Below, in pieces: positions 8,343-18,169 of a stretch of DNA of 64,000 nt; positions within the stretch are counted from its first letter, which is position 1, and the number at the start of each line of letters is the position of its first letter. The notes beneath the pieces were generated by a model. That model made no database searches. It saw nothing but the letters and a program-made list of their open reading frames with translations, and was not told where the DNA came from. Both the position numbers and the translations under genes were made by a program. The DNA is taken from contig JABSOI010000010.1 of NCBI GenBank assembly GCA_013216015.1, positions 1 through 64,000 on the forward strand. The letters run 5' to 3'. Origin of the DNA: Alteromonadaceae bacterium. GTDB taxonomy: Bacteria > Pseudomonadota > Gammaproteobacteria > Enterobacterales > Alteromonadaceae.

Positions 8343-9216
8343 TTGATATCGCTCCTTTGCCAACACCTTCATAAGCGATAACTTTAAAATTATCATCAGG
8401 TGAAAGTTTCTTTAATTGCCGGGCAATATAATCAGCAAGTAATTCTACCGTTGAATCACAATCTACCACTTCCAATACATTTTTAACCACAGCAATGTCA
8501 AAACGACCTTGGGGGGCATGATAAGAAAAATACTGGTGATCGGGAGTCAATTGTTTCACCGCTGATGGCGATAGCTGAACATCTGCCAAACTGATTCTGT
8601 CAACCTCTGAGGCTATATAAATATCTTCCCATCTTTGACACCAGCTTTTTTCCAAGTCTGTATCACGTTTGTCATTCCTGAAAATTTGAATGGTAGAACG
8701 ATGGCCATGAGCGATACGCTGACAATTACCGTCATGTAACTTTAGCCCGTGAGTATAATGATACAATTCACCCGTTATCACTTCAGGACGAAGTGTAAGT
8801 GTCAGTCCTTCAACGTTTCCTGGAAGCTGTGCCACAATAATTGCCTGTAAATGGCTAGTTACCGATTCAATAGCGATTTCCCTGCTGGCAATTTTTGCAA
8901 AAGCACAAGCAGGAGATTGTAAATAATAACTCGCTCGGTCTGCGCTAAAGTCTACCCATTCATGATCATTGTTATAACTTGAAGATGAAACAGTTAAAAC
9001 AGGCTCATCCATAGGTAATAATAGCTTGTGATCAACCGCAGCATCAATAATAGCTTTGATTTGCTTTTTCACAATTGCAAAATCAAGCACCATACTTTGT
9101 TCATTCAACGATCCGTCTAATAAAACATCTACAATCCAGCTTTCGCCGACCACACCACGTTTTTTACATAAATAAGAAAAATCTATAACGGTTAAATCGT
9201 TTACAAAAAGTTGCAT
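8335..9216 (-). CDS. Two-domain 6-pyruvoyl-tetrahydropterin synthase/QueD-like protein
   Basis: 293 residues, about twice the length of QueD. The second half carries THGLKLHDGNCQRIAHGHRS, which has the zinc histidines, catalytic Cys and HGH of the PTPS/QueD family. The first half resembles the fold (LDFAIVKKQIKAIIDAAVDHKLL) with a degenerate metal site. QueD makes 6-carboxytetrahydropterin for queuosine; whether this long form does so is unknown. The downstream M23 gene overlaps its stop, a pairing that may be conserved in related genomes. It follows pyrC by about 27 bp on the same strand. Confidence 0.8.
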   Translation of the reverse strand: MQLFVNDLTVIDFSYLCKKRGVVGESWIVDVLLDGSLNEQSMVLDFAIVKKQIKAIIDAAVDHKLLLPMDEPVLTVSSSSYNNDHEWVDFSADRASYYLQSPACAFAKIASREIAIESVTSHLQAIIVAQLPGNVEGLTLTLRPEVITGELYHYTHGLKLHDGNCQRIAHGHRSTIQIFRNDKRDTDLEKSWCQRWEDIYIASEVDRISLADVQLSPSAVKQLTPDHQYFSYHAPQGRFDIAVVKNVLEVVDCDSTVELLADYIARQLKKLSPDDNFKVIAYEGVGKGAISSV

Positions 9217-9243
9217 AAAATTGTTAATTCCTCAAAAAATAAT

Positions 9244-10287
9244 TTATTCGGTTACTTGCCAGCTAATACTTTCATTAGCGCGAATAGGAATAACTTGAGC
9301 ATCCCCCAGAGGAAGGCTATCTGGTACTTGCCAGTCTATTTTTGATAATGTTATTTTATCAGTGTTTATTGGCAGCTGATAAAACTCAGGACCAAATATA
9401 CTGGCAAATCTTTCTAATTTATCTAATGCACCTGCTTGTTCAAATGCTTCAGCATACAGCTCTATTGCAGCATGAGCAGTATAAGAACCCGCGCATCCGC
9501 AAGCAGACTCTTTTGCACCCTGACTATGAGGAGCTGAATCTGTTCCCAGGAAAAACTTTTTATTTCCACTTATCGCTGCTTGAATAAGCGCCTGCTGATG
9601 AGTATTGCGTTTTAAAATAGGTAAACAGAAATAATGAGGACGAATTCCGCCTACTAACATATCATTTCTGTTGAACAGTAAATGATGCACCGTAATAGTT
9701 GCAGCAACATTATCACCTGCTTGTTCAACAAATTCGACCGCATTTTTAGTAGTAATATGTTCAAGTACAACTTTTAAATCAGGAAATTTACTCACCAGAG
9801 GTTTTAAAATTGTATCGATAAATACGGCTTCACGATCAAAAATATCTACTTCACTGTCTGTAACTTCACCATGTACCAGCAATGGCATGTTTATTTCCTG
9901 CATTGCTTCTAATACATGATAAATATTGGCAACGTCTGTCACACCAGATGATGAATTTGTAGTTGCGCCCGCCGGATATAACTTTGCCGCATAAACTAAG
10001 CCTGTCGCTTTAGCTTCTTTGATGTCTTGTACTGTCGTTTGATCCGTTAAATAAATAACCATCAAAGGCGTAAAATCCTTATTACCTTGTTCGTCATTTT
10101 TAGCACTGACAATTCTTTGGTAATATGCCTTTGCCATTTCAGCATTAGTCACTGGTGGTACTAAATTCGGCATAATAATAGCGCGGCCAAAATATCGAGC
10201 AATATCAGGAACCGTTGATCTTAAAGAATCGCCATCACGTAAATGTACGTGCCAGTCGTCTGGACGAATAATAGTTAAAGTCTTCAT
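9244..10287 (-). CDS. pyrC: Dihydroorotase PyrC
   Basis: 347 residues (E. coli PyrC 348). It catalyses reversible cyclisation of carbamoyl-aspartate to dihydroorotate in pyrimidine synthesis. The zinc motif HVHLRDG is at residues 13-19, and [11 protein letters not shown] near residue 100 carries the lysine that is carboxylated to bridge the two zincs. Later metal histidines are in LVHGEV and VLEHITT, and the catalytic Asp is in LGTDSAPH. Cytoplasmic. The QueD-like gene follows closely. Confidence 0.95.
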   Translation of the reverse strand: MKTLTIIRPDDWHVHLRDGDSLRSTVPDIARYFGRAIIMPNLVPPVTNAEMAKAYYQRIVSAKNDEQGNKDFTPLMVIYLTDQTTVQDIKEAKATGLVYAAKLYPAGATTNSSSGVTDVANIYHVLEAMQEINMPLLVHGEVTDSEVDIFDREAVFIDTILKPLVSKFPDLKVVLEHITTKNAVEFVEQAGDNVAATITVHHLLFNRNDMLVGGIRPHYFCLPILKRNTHQQALIQAAISGNKKFFLGTDSAPHSQGAKESACGCAGSYTAHAAIELYAEAFEQAGALDKLERFASIFGPEFYQLPINTDKITLSKIDWQVPDSLPLGDAQVIPIRANESISWQVTE

Positions 10288-10464
10288 CTTATTTTCCTAT
10301 CAATAACCACCGAATATATTGAGTGGTTATGCATTAATTAACTCACAAACACTGAATAACGTCTGACTAAACAATTGCAGTATAAACAACCATTGTTTAG
10401 ATAACTGCTCTCTACATAAATAATAATCAGAAGTAATTCAGCATTTATTCAATATTATATTTTT

Positions 10465-10586
10465 ACTTGCCTATGCACATCACACAGGTTGGTCGATAAC
10501 TACCCTGAACTTGAGAAATATCGACCAGTTTTATATCTATCTTGTCGGTATTTTCCAAATACCGGAGCAAACTGCATAGGCATGTA
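10465..10586. ncRNA. Candidate structured element (three-way junction)
   Basis: An outer 10-bp perfect stem, TGCCTATGCA (10468-10477) with TGCATAGGCA (10573-10582), encloses two hairpins: TGGTCGATA/TATCGACCA (10490-10498 with 10519-10527) and CGGTATTT-TCC-AAATACCG (10546-10564). On the plus strand a T-rich run follows. It sits between the yejK stop and pyrC start, both on the minus strand. It may be an RNA (5' leader of pyrC, end of yejK, or an independent plus-strand RNA) or a small palindromic element. This is seen only by eye. Confidence 0.45.
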
Positions 10587-10602
10587 TTTTTATTAAATTC
10601 TC

Positions 10603-11787
10603 TTATTCACTTACAGCGTCATCCGGTATTTCTCCGGTAGGAATATCCTGAACTGTTGGTGACTGCTGTGACTGTTCTTCCTGTGAATGTTCTACCTGTG
10701 CTTGTTGCACTTGTGGTTGATGAGCCTGATTTTGATGACCTTGGCTTTGATGATCATTAAGAAGTGACAATAGTTGTTCTTTTAAATTTGGCGGTACTTT
10801 ATAAAGAGTCAAACTGTCGTTGGCCGGATTATAAACAACCTCTTCACCAAAATGACTTCGTTCAAAACTTACACTTATACCATTACCATAACCTGAATAT
10901 TTGGTGATTTTATTAACTACAGACTGCTCATGAGGAAATGACTCTTCTATCGGGTATGATTGTTCCTGACAAAATTTATAAAAATCCTGATTAGCATCAC
11001 CGCTTTCTTCATTACCAATCACATTACCCAATTCACGTAATGAAACGTCCTGAGCCATTTGTTTCTGTTCTTTGCAATAACTGAGCAATTCTTTTCTGAC
11101 ATGTTGTTTTTCTTGCGGATCAAGTTGATTAACCGCAACAAAATCTTCCACAGCTTGTACTAAAGTTTGCGTTTGTTCTTTAGCGTTCAAACCTTCTTCA
11201 CAGCCAAGAAAATCAAGGAAAAAGTCGGATACTTGACGACCTGCCCGTCCTTTAATAAACGAAATATAACGATTACCTTCCGGATTTTGTTGATAATCGA
11301 ATAAATCTATCCGCGCAGCTAATTGTAATTTACTGGTATCAAGATGTTGATCCGCAGAAATATTTAACTCACCGTCAACAGAATAATGCTCCGTTATAGG
11401 AATAATTGCGACTAATAAATATCTCCCACCCATATATTCATAATGACAAGTGAGCAAATAACCTTTTTCGGCAAGATCATACTTTTCTAACTCATTTTTT
11501 AATAAATTACCGGCTTGAGTACTGAAAATATAAAAATTTTGTTGCTCACTAAAATAACTTTCCATAAGATCGACAAATCGGGCATTGTCACCCTCAGCTG
11601 GCATAGAAGAAAAATGCCCGTAAGCTTTACTTCCCTTATTGTTATAAATATGGTGTAAAGCATCAATAAAGCTTTCTATTTTTTTGTCTATTTCAATATG
11701 TTCTGGGCCCAGGCGAATAATTATTTCACCAGTTTCTTCTTTCTTCGATAAATAATGTAATGCAATATTTGAAATTATTAAGCTCAT
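10603..11787 (-). CDS. yejK: Nucleoid-associated protein YejK (NdpA)
   Basis: 394 residues; E. coli YejK has 335. The N-terminus [18 protein letters not shown], the central [11 protein letters not shown] and the [11 protein letters not shown] region are typical of the 37-kDa nucleoid-associated protein. The last ~55 residues are a Gln/His-rich tail ([17 protein letters not shown] and on) absent from the E. coli protein and likely disordered. It is divergent from yejL, with about 80 bp between the starts, the same arrangement as in E. coli. Confidence 0.9.
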   Translation of the reverse strand: MSLIISNIALHYLSKKEETGEIIIRLGPEHIEIDKKIESFIDALHHIYNNKGSKAYGHFSSMPAEGDNARFVDLMESYFSEQQNFYIFSTQAGNLLKNELEKYDLAEKGYLLTCHYEYMGGRYLLVAIIPITEHYSVDGELNISADQHLDTSKLQLAARIDLFDYQQNPEGNRYISFIKGRAGRQVSDFFLDFLGCEEGLNAKEQTQTLVQAVEDFVAVNQLDPQEKQHVRKELLSYCKEQKQMAQDVSLRELGNVIGNEESGDANQDFYKFCQEQSYPIEESFPHEQSVVNKITKYSGYGNGISVSFERSHFGEEVVYNPANDSLTLYKVPPNLKEQLLSLLNDHQSQGHQNQAHQPQVQQAQVEHSQEEQSQQSPTVQDIPTGEIPDDAVSE

Positions 11788-11866
11788 ATTTAAAGTTCAG
11801 TATTATATTGTTCAGGCATTTGATAAACTCCTTTTCGAGTTTATCAACCATAAAGTAAGTGAAAAT

Positions 11867-12073
11867 ATGCCCATTGTATCTAAGTATTCCAATGAACGTG
11901 TAGAAAAAATTATTCAAGATCTACTTGATGTATTAGTAAAAGAGTCTGCAGCTCCTGATTTAGCGCTAATGTGCCTTGGAAATGCAACAACAAATATTAT
12001 ACATCAAATGCCTGAAAAACAGCGAGGCGCTATTGTGACTAATTTCACCAATGCTTTAAAGCAATCAATATAA
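11867..12073 (+). CDS. yejL: YejL family protein (DUF1414)
   Basis: 68 residues, close to E. coli YejL (75). The protein begins [20 protein letters not shown] and contains [15 protein letters not shown], a pattern characteristic of this small helical family of unknown function. The start is an ATG at 11867. It lies between divergent yejK and downstream yejM, as in enterobacteria. Confidence 0.85.
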   Translation: MPIVSKYSNERVEKIIQDLLDVLVKESAAPDLALMCLGNATTNIIHQMPEKQRGAIVTNFTNALKQSI

Positions 12074-12263
12074 TAAATTTATAAATATTTAGCTCATAAC
12101 TTGTTAACCCGTAATTTGTTAACACGTTCGTCAGCAGTCGGTAACTTAATACCAAAATTCATATACGCTAATAATCGACATTTATAATTAAGACTTGTTA
12201 AAGTAAATTAATGTTGTTGATTAGTAAAACAAACAAAGATCCTAAAGAAGAAGAAAAATAAAA

Positions 12264-14075
12264 ATGGTATCGTTTAATTCTAAATCTTACAGCAAAAGGC
12301 TTTTACATCTCATTAGCTGGAGCCACTGGTTTACCTTTATCAATATCATTGCCGCTATTGGTTTATCCTCATTTTATTTATTTAGTGAATCAGCCCCCGA
12401 AACTATTTTTGGACAAGCTTATTTGTTGACTACCTGGATAAGCCATATGGGTTTCTTAACTTTTATGAGCTTTGTTTTAATTTTATTCCCGTTAACGTTA
12501 TTATTTCCGCAAACTAAGTTTATCAGAACAACCGCCTCTATTATTTTCACCATTGAATTGTTATTGCTAATACTCGATGCTTTTATTTATAACCGACTTG
12601 GTTATCATTTGAATGCATCGTCCAGCGAACAAATTATCACGTTAATTGCCAATCAAATTGATCACAATCGCCGTTCTTTCTGGTTCGTAAGTATCGTACT
12701 TTGTCTACTCATTTTATCATTTGAATTTGTGGTAAGTAACTATGCCTGGAAACACCTTAAACAATTGCAAAAAACAGTTTTTGCTCGCTTTTTCGTTTTA
12801 GTTCTGGTGGTTTCATTCGTTTTTAGTCATATCACTCATATTTGGGCCGATGCAAACCTGGAATATGATATTTTAAGACAAGACACCGTTTTTCCACTTT
12901 CGTACCCCAGTACAGCTAAAACCTTATTAACTAAATACGGCATGTTCAACCAAAGTGATTATATTGAACGTAGAACCAGCCCGTTATCTTTTACACAAGC
13001 TATTCCACCCTATCCTCAGTTAGATACTATGGGAGATGACCCTTGCCTTAACGCTGATTTAGAGGACAATTTGCTAAAAGACAAGGCTCAAAAGCAAACA
13101 GATCAAAATAACCAAACACTAAAAAATCAACAATCTGTCTTTATTGTCTTAAGCAAAGCATTGCTGAGTGAAGAGCAAATAGAACAATTTTCTCAGCGTG
13201 CTCAAGGTTCCACCCTTACATTAAATCACCATATCGACAACGCTTTACCCACTGATGCCTGGTTTAATTTATTTTATGGTTTACCTTCTATTTACCAGAA
13301 AGAAATTTTGCAACAAAAAACCAGCCCTTTATTATTTCAAGCCATTGATAAATTGGGGCTAGCAAAAACATTTACCGTTATTAGTGACAACAAAAGCAAT
13401 AACAACAGAAATAAAGATGAAACAAATGTCGTTAATACACAATACTGGTTTGAAAGCTTATTTGACCAAAAAATAGAATTATCCGATATTTCCAGCCTTA
13501 TCTTTCCAGATAAACTTAACAAGGCAAAACCCGGATTACATTTAATTTATTTTGACCAAAACGCAACATATCAATTTGAATTGTTTATCGACGCCCTACT
13601 GTTGGCTCAAAAACAAAAAACTCTGGGCGACATTGTCTGGATAGGTTCAATTGGTAATGAAAAAGAAGAAACACGCTTATCTAAAAAATCAGCCATGTTA
13701 ATATTGCCATCCCTAACAAGGTCCGATAAAAGAATAGTTAAGAACAAAAGGATTACGTTACTAACCAGCCAAATGGATTTACAATCAACGCTATTGGAAA
13801 ACTGGTTAAGCTGTAAAATCCCGTCAAACAAATATAGCAACGGCAGTAATGTCTCAACCATTAAGCAAAACCGAATTATCGCCAATACGGTAAAACACGG
13901 GATTATGGTTTTCAATAAAGATAAATCAGTGTTTATCGACCAAAATGGTAATTTTCAAAGCTATTCAACCCAGCTACAAACGCCAATAATGATCAACGCT
14001 GATTTCCCCTTGATGATCGATGGTGTGCATTTTATCAAGCAGTTCAGTAATAATAATAAAGTTACTGACCATTAA
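12264..14075 (+). CDS. yejM: Inner-membrane sulfatase-like protein YejM/PbgA
   Basis: 603 residues (E. coli 586). Residues 1-190 hold about five membrane segments (the DUF3413 region), followed by a linker and a periplasmic sulfatase-fold domain. The family hallmark ...AWFNLFYGLPSIY is present near residue 335. In E. coli, YejM senses periplasmic LPS and controls LpxC turnover through LapB. The periplasmic half here looks diverged, with Asn/Lys-rich insertions near residues 375-390. Located about 190 bp after yejL on the same strand. Confidence 0.85.
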   Translation: MVSFNSKSYSKRLLHLISWSHWFTFINIIAAIGLSSFYLFSESAPETIFGQAYLLTTWISHMGFLTFMSFVLILFPLTLLFPQTKFIRTTASIIFTIELLLLILDAFIYNRLGYHLNASSSEQIITLIANQIDHNRRSFWFVSIVLCLLILSFEFVVSNYAWKHLKQLQKTVFARFFVLVLVVSFVFSHITHIWADANLEYDILRQDTVFPLSYPSTAKTLLTKYGMFNQSDYIERRTSPLSFTQAIPPYPQLDTMGDDPCLNADLEDNLLKDKAQKQTDQNNQTLKNQQSVFIVLSKALLSEEQIEQFSQRAQGSTLTLNHHIDNALPTDAWFNLFYGLPSIYQKEILQQKTSPLLFQAIDKLGLAKTFTVISDNKSNNNRNKDETNVVNTQYWFESLFDQKIELSDISSLIFPDKLNKAKPGLHLIYFDQNATYQFELFIDALLLAQKQKTLGDIVWIGSIGNEKEETRLSKKSAMLILPSLTRSDKRIVKNKRITLLTSQMDLQSTLLENWLSCKIPSNKYSNGSNVSTIKQNRIIANTVKHGIMVFNKDKSVFIDQNGNFQSYSTQLQTPIMINADFPLMIDGVHFIKQFSNNNKVTDH

Positions 14076-14216
14076 TATATCGAATACACACTGTAATTGA
14101 ACAATAAAACAACATTCAAACAAAAATTAACAATAATATGCGTTAAACCATTGCATTCAATAATTAATTCATTAATATACATCCAGCAAACATTGAATCC
14201 CCAAGATGTTTGTTTT

Positions 14217-14293
14217 CGGGGTGTAGCGCAGCTTGGTAGCGCGTGCGTCTGGGGGACGTGAGGTCACAAGTTCGAATCTTGTCACTCCGACCA
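14217..14293 (+). tRNA. tRNA-Pro (GGG anticodon)
   Basis: 77 nt with an encoded CCA. The acceptor CGGGGTG pairs with CACTCCG (one G-T). The D arm GCGCAGCTTGGTAGCGC and T arm ACAAGTTCGAATCTTGT are canonical. The anticodon loop CTGGGGG presents GGG, and the C1-G72 pair with discriminator A is typical of bacterial tRNA-Pro. Confidence 0.95.
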
Positions 14294-14306
14294 TATTTCA
14301 TAGTAA

Positions 14307-14334
14307 CGAAAGCCTGCATTTATGCAGGCTTTCG
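14307..14334 (+). terminator. Hairpin downstream of tRNA-Pro
   Basis: Perfect 12-bp stem CGAAAGCCTGCA/TGCAGGCTTTCG with a TTTA loop, 13 bases after the tRNA. No long T run follows, but its position suggests a terminator or processing signal. Confidence 0.65.
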
Positions 14335-14541
14335 CATTTCTGGTTTCGCGTTTCCGGTTTCAATGGTCAAATTAAAAGATACAGAGCCTGTTTTTTCATA
14401 CCTGTTATTTATGCTAATTTATTAAAATTCGATGAGCTAACGGAAAAAACCAATAAAACTAAACAGTTGTTAAAATAGTGCCCCGCATTTAATTCAAATT
14501 TCATTATTTTTAATATACATTTTGTAATAAATAGAATGTTC

Positions 14542-14693
14542 GTAGGATGAGTTAGCCGTAAAGCGTAACCCATAGTTCAAGCGTTGAATTATTTCACATA
14601 TTTATATTAATTCGCTTTGTACAATATTTTTTCCGTTATAATACTCAAGTGGTTATAAACTGATGGATTACGCCTAGGTTACCCCGTCCTGAC
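14542..14693. repeat. Inverted-repeat element of the GTAACCCA type
   Basis: About 152 bp bounded by imperfect inverted ends: GGATGAGTTAGCCGTAAAGC with GTAACCCAT on the left, and the complement of ATGGATTACGCCTAGGTTAC on the right. Such sequences are common dispersed intergenic repeats in gammaproteobacteria. No coding capacity. Confidence 0.6.
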
Positions 14694-14736
14694 AACACTG
14701 AGACGTATTGATAATATACTGTTATGTTTCAAAACA

Positions 14737-15775
14737 ATGTTCAATTCACGGATTTATAATTTGAAAATTTCACGAGATACAACTCTTACCCTTTCCCTAT
14801 TCTTATTTCTAGCAATTGTTCTCTATATTGTTGGTTACTGGTTAATATTTAGATTGGGTAAGGCTACACCTTTAATGCTTTCCGTTGGTGTTGCAGCTAT
14901 TCTAACTTGCCTAATAAGAAAGCGTAATTTATCCTCCCTTGGTTGGGGGTGGGGAAGTTGGAAATACCTGTGGATGAGTTATACCAATTGTACTAAGTAA
15001 ATGGTCACCCTCGATGGTCTAAATTTCCAATAGCTGCGTTGCCGACATGGATGTAGGTACTTAGGTTTTGCCTGGAGCAAAAAACCTGTGCTCTTGAAAA
15101 TTTATCCTCATCGATCCCTGACCACTAACTTAATACAATTGGTATTACCTAATTCCATTAGCAATCGTCACAATTGCTTACTTGATAATATGGTTCACCG
15201 ATCTTGGAGGATGGTATAACACTCAATTTGTTTTAGAGCAAAAAGAAGATTACAACCTAAGAGAATGGAATGATGTTAGCCTTATTCTTTTTCATATTTT
15301 GGTGACAGGGACTATTGCTTTTCTTCTTACATTACCTTCTATTTTAGGTGAGGAAATTGCCTGGCGGGGGTTGCTTGTTCCTGAACTTTCAAAATTTATG
15401 TCCTTTACTGGTGTTGCGCTAGTGAGCGGATTTGTTTGGGCTATATGGCATTGGCCTATGATGATAGCAGGGATTTATGGGAATGATGGTACTCCCTTAT
15501 ATTATCAATTATTCATTTTTACACTTAGTATTATGAGTGCTTCGATTGTCATGACCTACCTTCGATTTAAAACCAATAGTATATGGACGGCTGTAATATT
15601 TCATATGAGTGGTAATGTCTTCATGCAAAAAGTATTTACCCCTTTAACCATCGAAAATACAAATTCAGCATGGTATATCGATGAATTTGGAGTTATTCCA
15701 ACTCTTGTCGCTTTTACAGTTGCGATTTATTTTTGGAAAAAAGGTGATAATGAATTTGGCAGCAGCAAAACATGA
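14737..15775 (+). pseudogene. CPBP-family intramembrane protease, split by a MITE
   Basis: The first part (14737-14981) encodes membrane segments and ends ...LWMSY; the second (15145-15775) continues YLIPLAIVTIAYLIIWF and carries EEIAWRGLL (the EExxxR glutamates of CPBP/Abi proteases), then HWPMM and HMSGNV. Removing the 163-bp element and one TTA duplication restores a single 290-codon frame. The family cleaves or binds substrates within the membrane; in bacteria some members protect against bacteriocins or process peptides. Function here is lost unless the insertion is very recent and excisable. Confidence 0.85.
14982..15144. mobile_element. 163-bp MITE inserted in the CPBP gene
   Basis: Terminal inverted repeats of about 26 bp (starting TACCAATTGTA at one end and its complement at the other, 3 mismatches). 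The element is flanked by a 3-bp target duplication TTA (14979-14981 and 15145-15147). No reading frame inside. The empty site can be reconstructed exactly because the host gene frame is restored on excision. Confidence 0.9.
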
Positions 15776-16114
15776 CAAGGGCAATCAAAACTTGTTCCTA
15801 TACTGTTGTGTTTTTTGCAAAAACACGCACCACCATATTCCACCGTTGTTGGCTGCGTTATCGATACAAAAACTCATCTGCATTTCATCGCAGATTTTTA
15901 TTCTTAATAGCTGAAAAGTGGCAAAAGCGACGAAAGTTGTAATTCATTTATTCCAGAGCTTATGTAGTTCCTACCCTGCTTTTCTTCCGCATCTCATTTG
16001 AAATATGAGAACCAAAAATAAAGTTAAAAATAAAGTTAAAAATAACTAAACTTTATTGGACGTTATTACTACGTATAGTTGTTAAAAGTCGAATTACCCA
16101 ATGGAGAACTATTA
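15776..16114. other. Intergenic region
   Basis: About 340 bases between the broken CPBP gene and the DUF2268 gene. I see no gene. A near-perfect small repeat (AAAATAAAGTTA, twice, about 16014-16038) lies near the end. Promoter of the next gene is presumably here. Confidence 0.35.
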
Positions 16115-16870
16115 ATGTGGTCAAATAATTTAAACTGTTTAAAGAAAATTGTATTAATAATGATCTTGTTTTTTATACCCTGTATTTCCGTATTGGCTGA
16201 GGAAGTTACAGGCTCAAAGCCCGCTGCAACCTTCACATTTACTAACAATATAGAAAGCGAATTCCTAGATAAACATAAAACTGTGATCAAGACGATCACT
16301 GAAAACACCATAGCAAAAGTTAGAAAGTTAATGCCAGAACTGGCAGAGTCAATTCATTTTACTGTATTAATCATTAATCGTGATTTATCTATAGTTAATG
16401 GTATGACTGGTCGTGCAGATAAACCAACAGAAATAGAAATTAGTTTCTCTTCTATTTATCAAGGTGGAATCGATAAAGCTATCGAAGACAGCCTCGAGTT
16501 CACCCTATTTCACGAATTGCACCATACAGTTCGAGGTTGGACTATCTATGGCAACAAGTTTGGACCTGGCATTGATACCGCAGCTATCAACGAAGGACTT
16601 GCCGATACCTTTGCTGAAATACAAGCGGGCCAAGCTGCTAACAATTATACTGATGCTGTTAATTATGACGCATGGACTAAGGAAATACTTACATTGCCGA
16701 GAAATGCCAATTATGGTGAATGGATGTTTAGGCACCCCGATGGCCGAGAAGCTATAGGCTATAGAACAGGTAGTTACCTTATTAAAAAAGCGATGAAAAA
16801 TTCTAATAAAAATATTCTAGAATTAAGTAAAATGACAATAAGTGATATTTATGAGCTGGCAGGATATTAG
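16115..16870 (+). CDS. DUF2268-like exported zinc protease
   Basis: 251 residues from ATG 16115, chosen for GGAG 8 bases upstream; a TTG 12 codons earlier is less likely. Residues 9-29 form a signal peptide or anchor (IVLIMILFFIPCISVLA). The HExxH metal motif is in FHELHHTVRGW, with a downstream ENEG-like glutamate in INEGLADTFAE that can be the third ligand. This arrangement matches the DUF2268 predicted Zn-protease family. Substrate unknown. It is isolated within a patch of decayed genes. Confidence 0.75.
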   Translation: MWSNNLNCLKKIVLIMILFFIPCISVLAEEVTGSKPAATFTFTNNIESEFLDKHKTVIKTITENTIAKVRKLMPELAESIHFTVLIINRDLSIVNGMTGRADKPTEIEISFSSIYQGGIDKAIEDSLEFTLFHELHHTVRGWTIYGNKFGPGIDTAAINEGLADTFAEIQAGQAANNYTDAVNYDAWTKEILTLPRNANYGEWMFRHPDGREAIGYRTGSYLIKKAMKNSNKNILELSKMTISDIYELAGY

Positions 16871-17195
16871 GTTTTTCCGTTAGCCATTGTTCAAAATAGA
16901 GTAGGAACCTAACTATAAGGATCCTCATTACATTTTCCAAATCCTAAAAATAACATTGTGGCAATATTTTCTATCTCGCTATGTACCTCACAGCGAGATA
17001 GAAAGTTCACACATCAATTAGACAAGCGACCCCTTATGGCACTTCTTCTTTTATTGTCAAATCACAATTGATTTATAGGCTGAAAACATAGGTTTAAGCA
17101 GGTAACATGGCCTGATATTTATATCAAACACAAATTAATCAGCGTGTTACGTAGGTCAGACCCCGATCTCGAAACTTCGTTCTCCTGCACTAAGT
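16871..17195. other. Intergenic region with a hairpin and a solo repeat end
   Basis: Contains a 13-bp perfect inverted repeat TTTCTATCTCGCT/AGCGAGATAGAAA (16968-17004, loop 11), probably the transcript end of the DUF2268 gene, and a 32-bp segment (17134-17165) nearly identical to the end of the element at 45207-45396. Confidence 0.55.
17134..17165. repeat. Solo end of a dispersed inverted-repeat element
   Basis: ATTAATCAGC-GTGTTACGTA-GGTCAGACCCCG matches the right end of the 45207-45396 element at 28 of 32 positions. No partner end is visible nearby, so it is a remnant. Confidence 0.55.
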
Positions 17196-17733
17196 TTAAG
17201 AAACTCGCTCATTAATAACTTCTCCATGTAATGATTCTGAAATCCATTTCATTGAACGAGGTAAAGCTTTTATGAATTTAGCTTGTATTTTGGGTTCTAA
17301 CATTGTTCTAAATTTACACTTTAAATCATGCTCATAATATTTAAAGCCACTTCTGTCTAAATAAGAGAAAGCACTCCATAAAATTAATGCCTTGCTCTTA
17401 GATTTTTCATCTTTTACATCGAAGTGAGAAATAAAGAATTTGAACGATTCTTTGTACTCAAACTTTACGTTTTTCACCTCAATTTTCGCTCGGATTCGCT
17501 CGGATATAATAAAGCTTTTTACCATAGGAAGCTGCGTATCTAAACCTAGAGCATTTATTGCTGCTACCCCAGCAGGAGCAATAGTTGCACCTTTTTGTTT
17601 AGCTATCCCTGCAATTAACTCTTTAGTATCTATAGGCAGACGCCCAAATCGGCTTATTTTAGGACGGTAATAGACACCATTTGTTATTCTAATTATCTCT
17701 TTTTTGATTTCTCGACTGACACTATTGGTACTT
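17196..17733 (-). pseudogene. DUF6088 (AbiEi antitoxin-like) gene, 5' truncated
   Basis: The minus-strand frame runs from about 17733 to a stop at 17196 without interruption, but has no proper start: it enters as SREIKKEIIRITNGVYYRP, in the middle of the N-terminal winged-helix region. It continues KISRFGRLPIDTKELI and KGATIAPAGVAAINALGL, the DUF6088 signature. Such proteins resemble AbiEi antitoxins of type IV toxin-antitoxin systems. An internal ATG at 17525 would give 109 residues without the DNA-binding part. The 5' end stops where an unrelated gene fragment begins, so it was cut by a rearrangement. No toxin gene is next to it. Confidence 0.7.
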
Positions 17734-18048
17734 CACCACAGTTATGGATAACTGAGCAAGGCAGTGATACCAGTGCCTTAGTTATTAATGAAAATACCAA
17801 CTCAGTGTTGCAATTAGTTGATAACAATAACAGTGCCCGCGCTGTCGTTAGTCAAACATTTACCGCCCAGCAAGGCTCACCAACGACAGTGCAAATTACT
17901 ATCGTCTTAGCTTGAATTTCAATGGCAATAGTATAGAAGCGTCAGTTGACGGTTCGGTTGTTGATACTGTTAGTGATAGTAGCATTTCAAGTGGGGCAAT
18001 AGGGTTGGTACAGCCGATTACGACAACATAGTAGTGATTGAAAACTAA
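17734..18048 (+). pseudogene. Fragment of a secreted carbohydrate-active protein (LamG-like end)
   Basis: Three plus-strand frames together read as one domain: LWITEQGSDTSALVINEN up to a TAG/TGA, then LNFNGNSIEASVDGSVV with SSISSGAIGLV, then TADYDNIVVIEN and a stop at 18046. The GxIGL...DYDNIVV ending is typical of laminin-G-like carbohydrate-binding modules in lyases and hydrolases. At least two frameshifts and a missing 5' part make it a pseudogene. It abuts the truncated DUF6088 gene. Confidence 0.6.
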
Positions 18049-18078
18049 TATCAGTCTAACCTAGGTCATGCATTAATT

Positions 18079-18118
18079 AAAAAGTCGATAGTCCGCATTG
18101 CGAGCTCTCGACTTTTTT
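18079..18118 (+). terminator. Rho-independent terminator
   Basis: AAAAAGTCGA ... TCGACTTTTTT hairpin about 30 bases after the end of the carbohydrate-module fragment; probably the original terminator of that gene. Confidence 0.7.
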
Positions 18119-18169
18119 AATATTTTAAATTTCCGACATTAACTCAGCAAAAACAGATAAATAAACCTG

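Noticed and set aside
8335-8396. Upstream ATG for the M23 peptidase (62-base overlap with the preceding gene)
   Set aside because: GTG at 8342 has a strong AAGGAG and yields a normal signal peptide; the longer form would bury the signal behind extra charged residues.
14233-14478. Plus-strand open frames beginning inside tRNA-Pro
   Set aside because: They read through the tRNA and its downstream hairpin in two frames and have no family resemblance; the tRNA explains the sequence.
14700-17000. Integron cassette array (single genes in one direction with spacers)
   Set aside because: I looked for attC core sites (RYYYAAC...GTTRRRY) after the CPBP and DUF2268 genes and found no acceptable pair.
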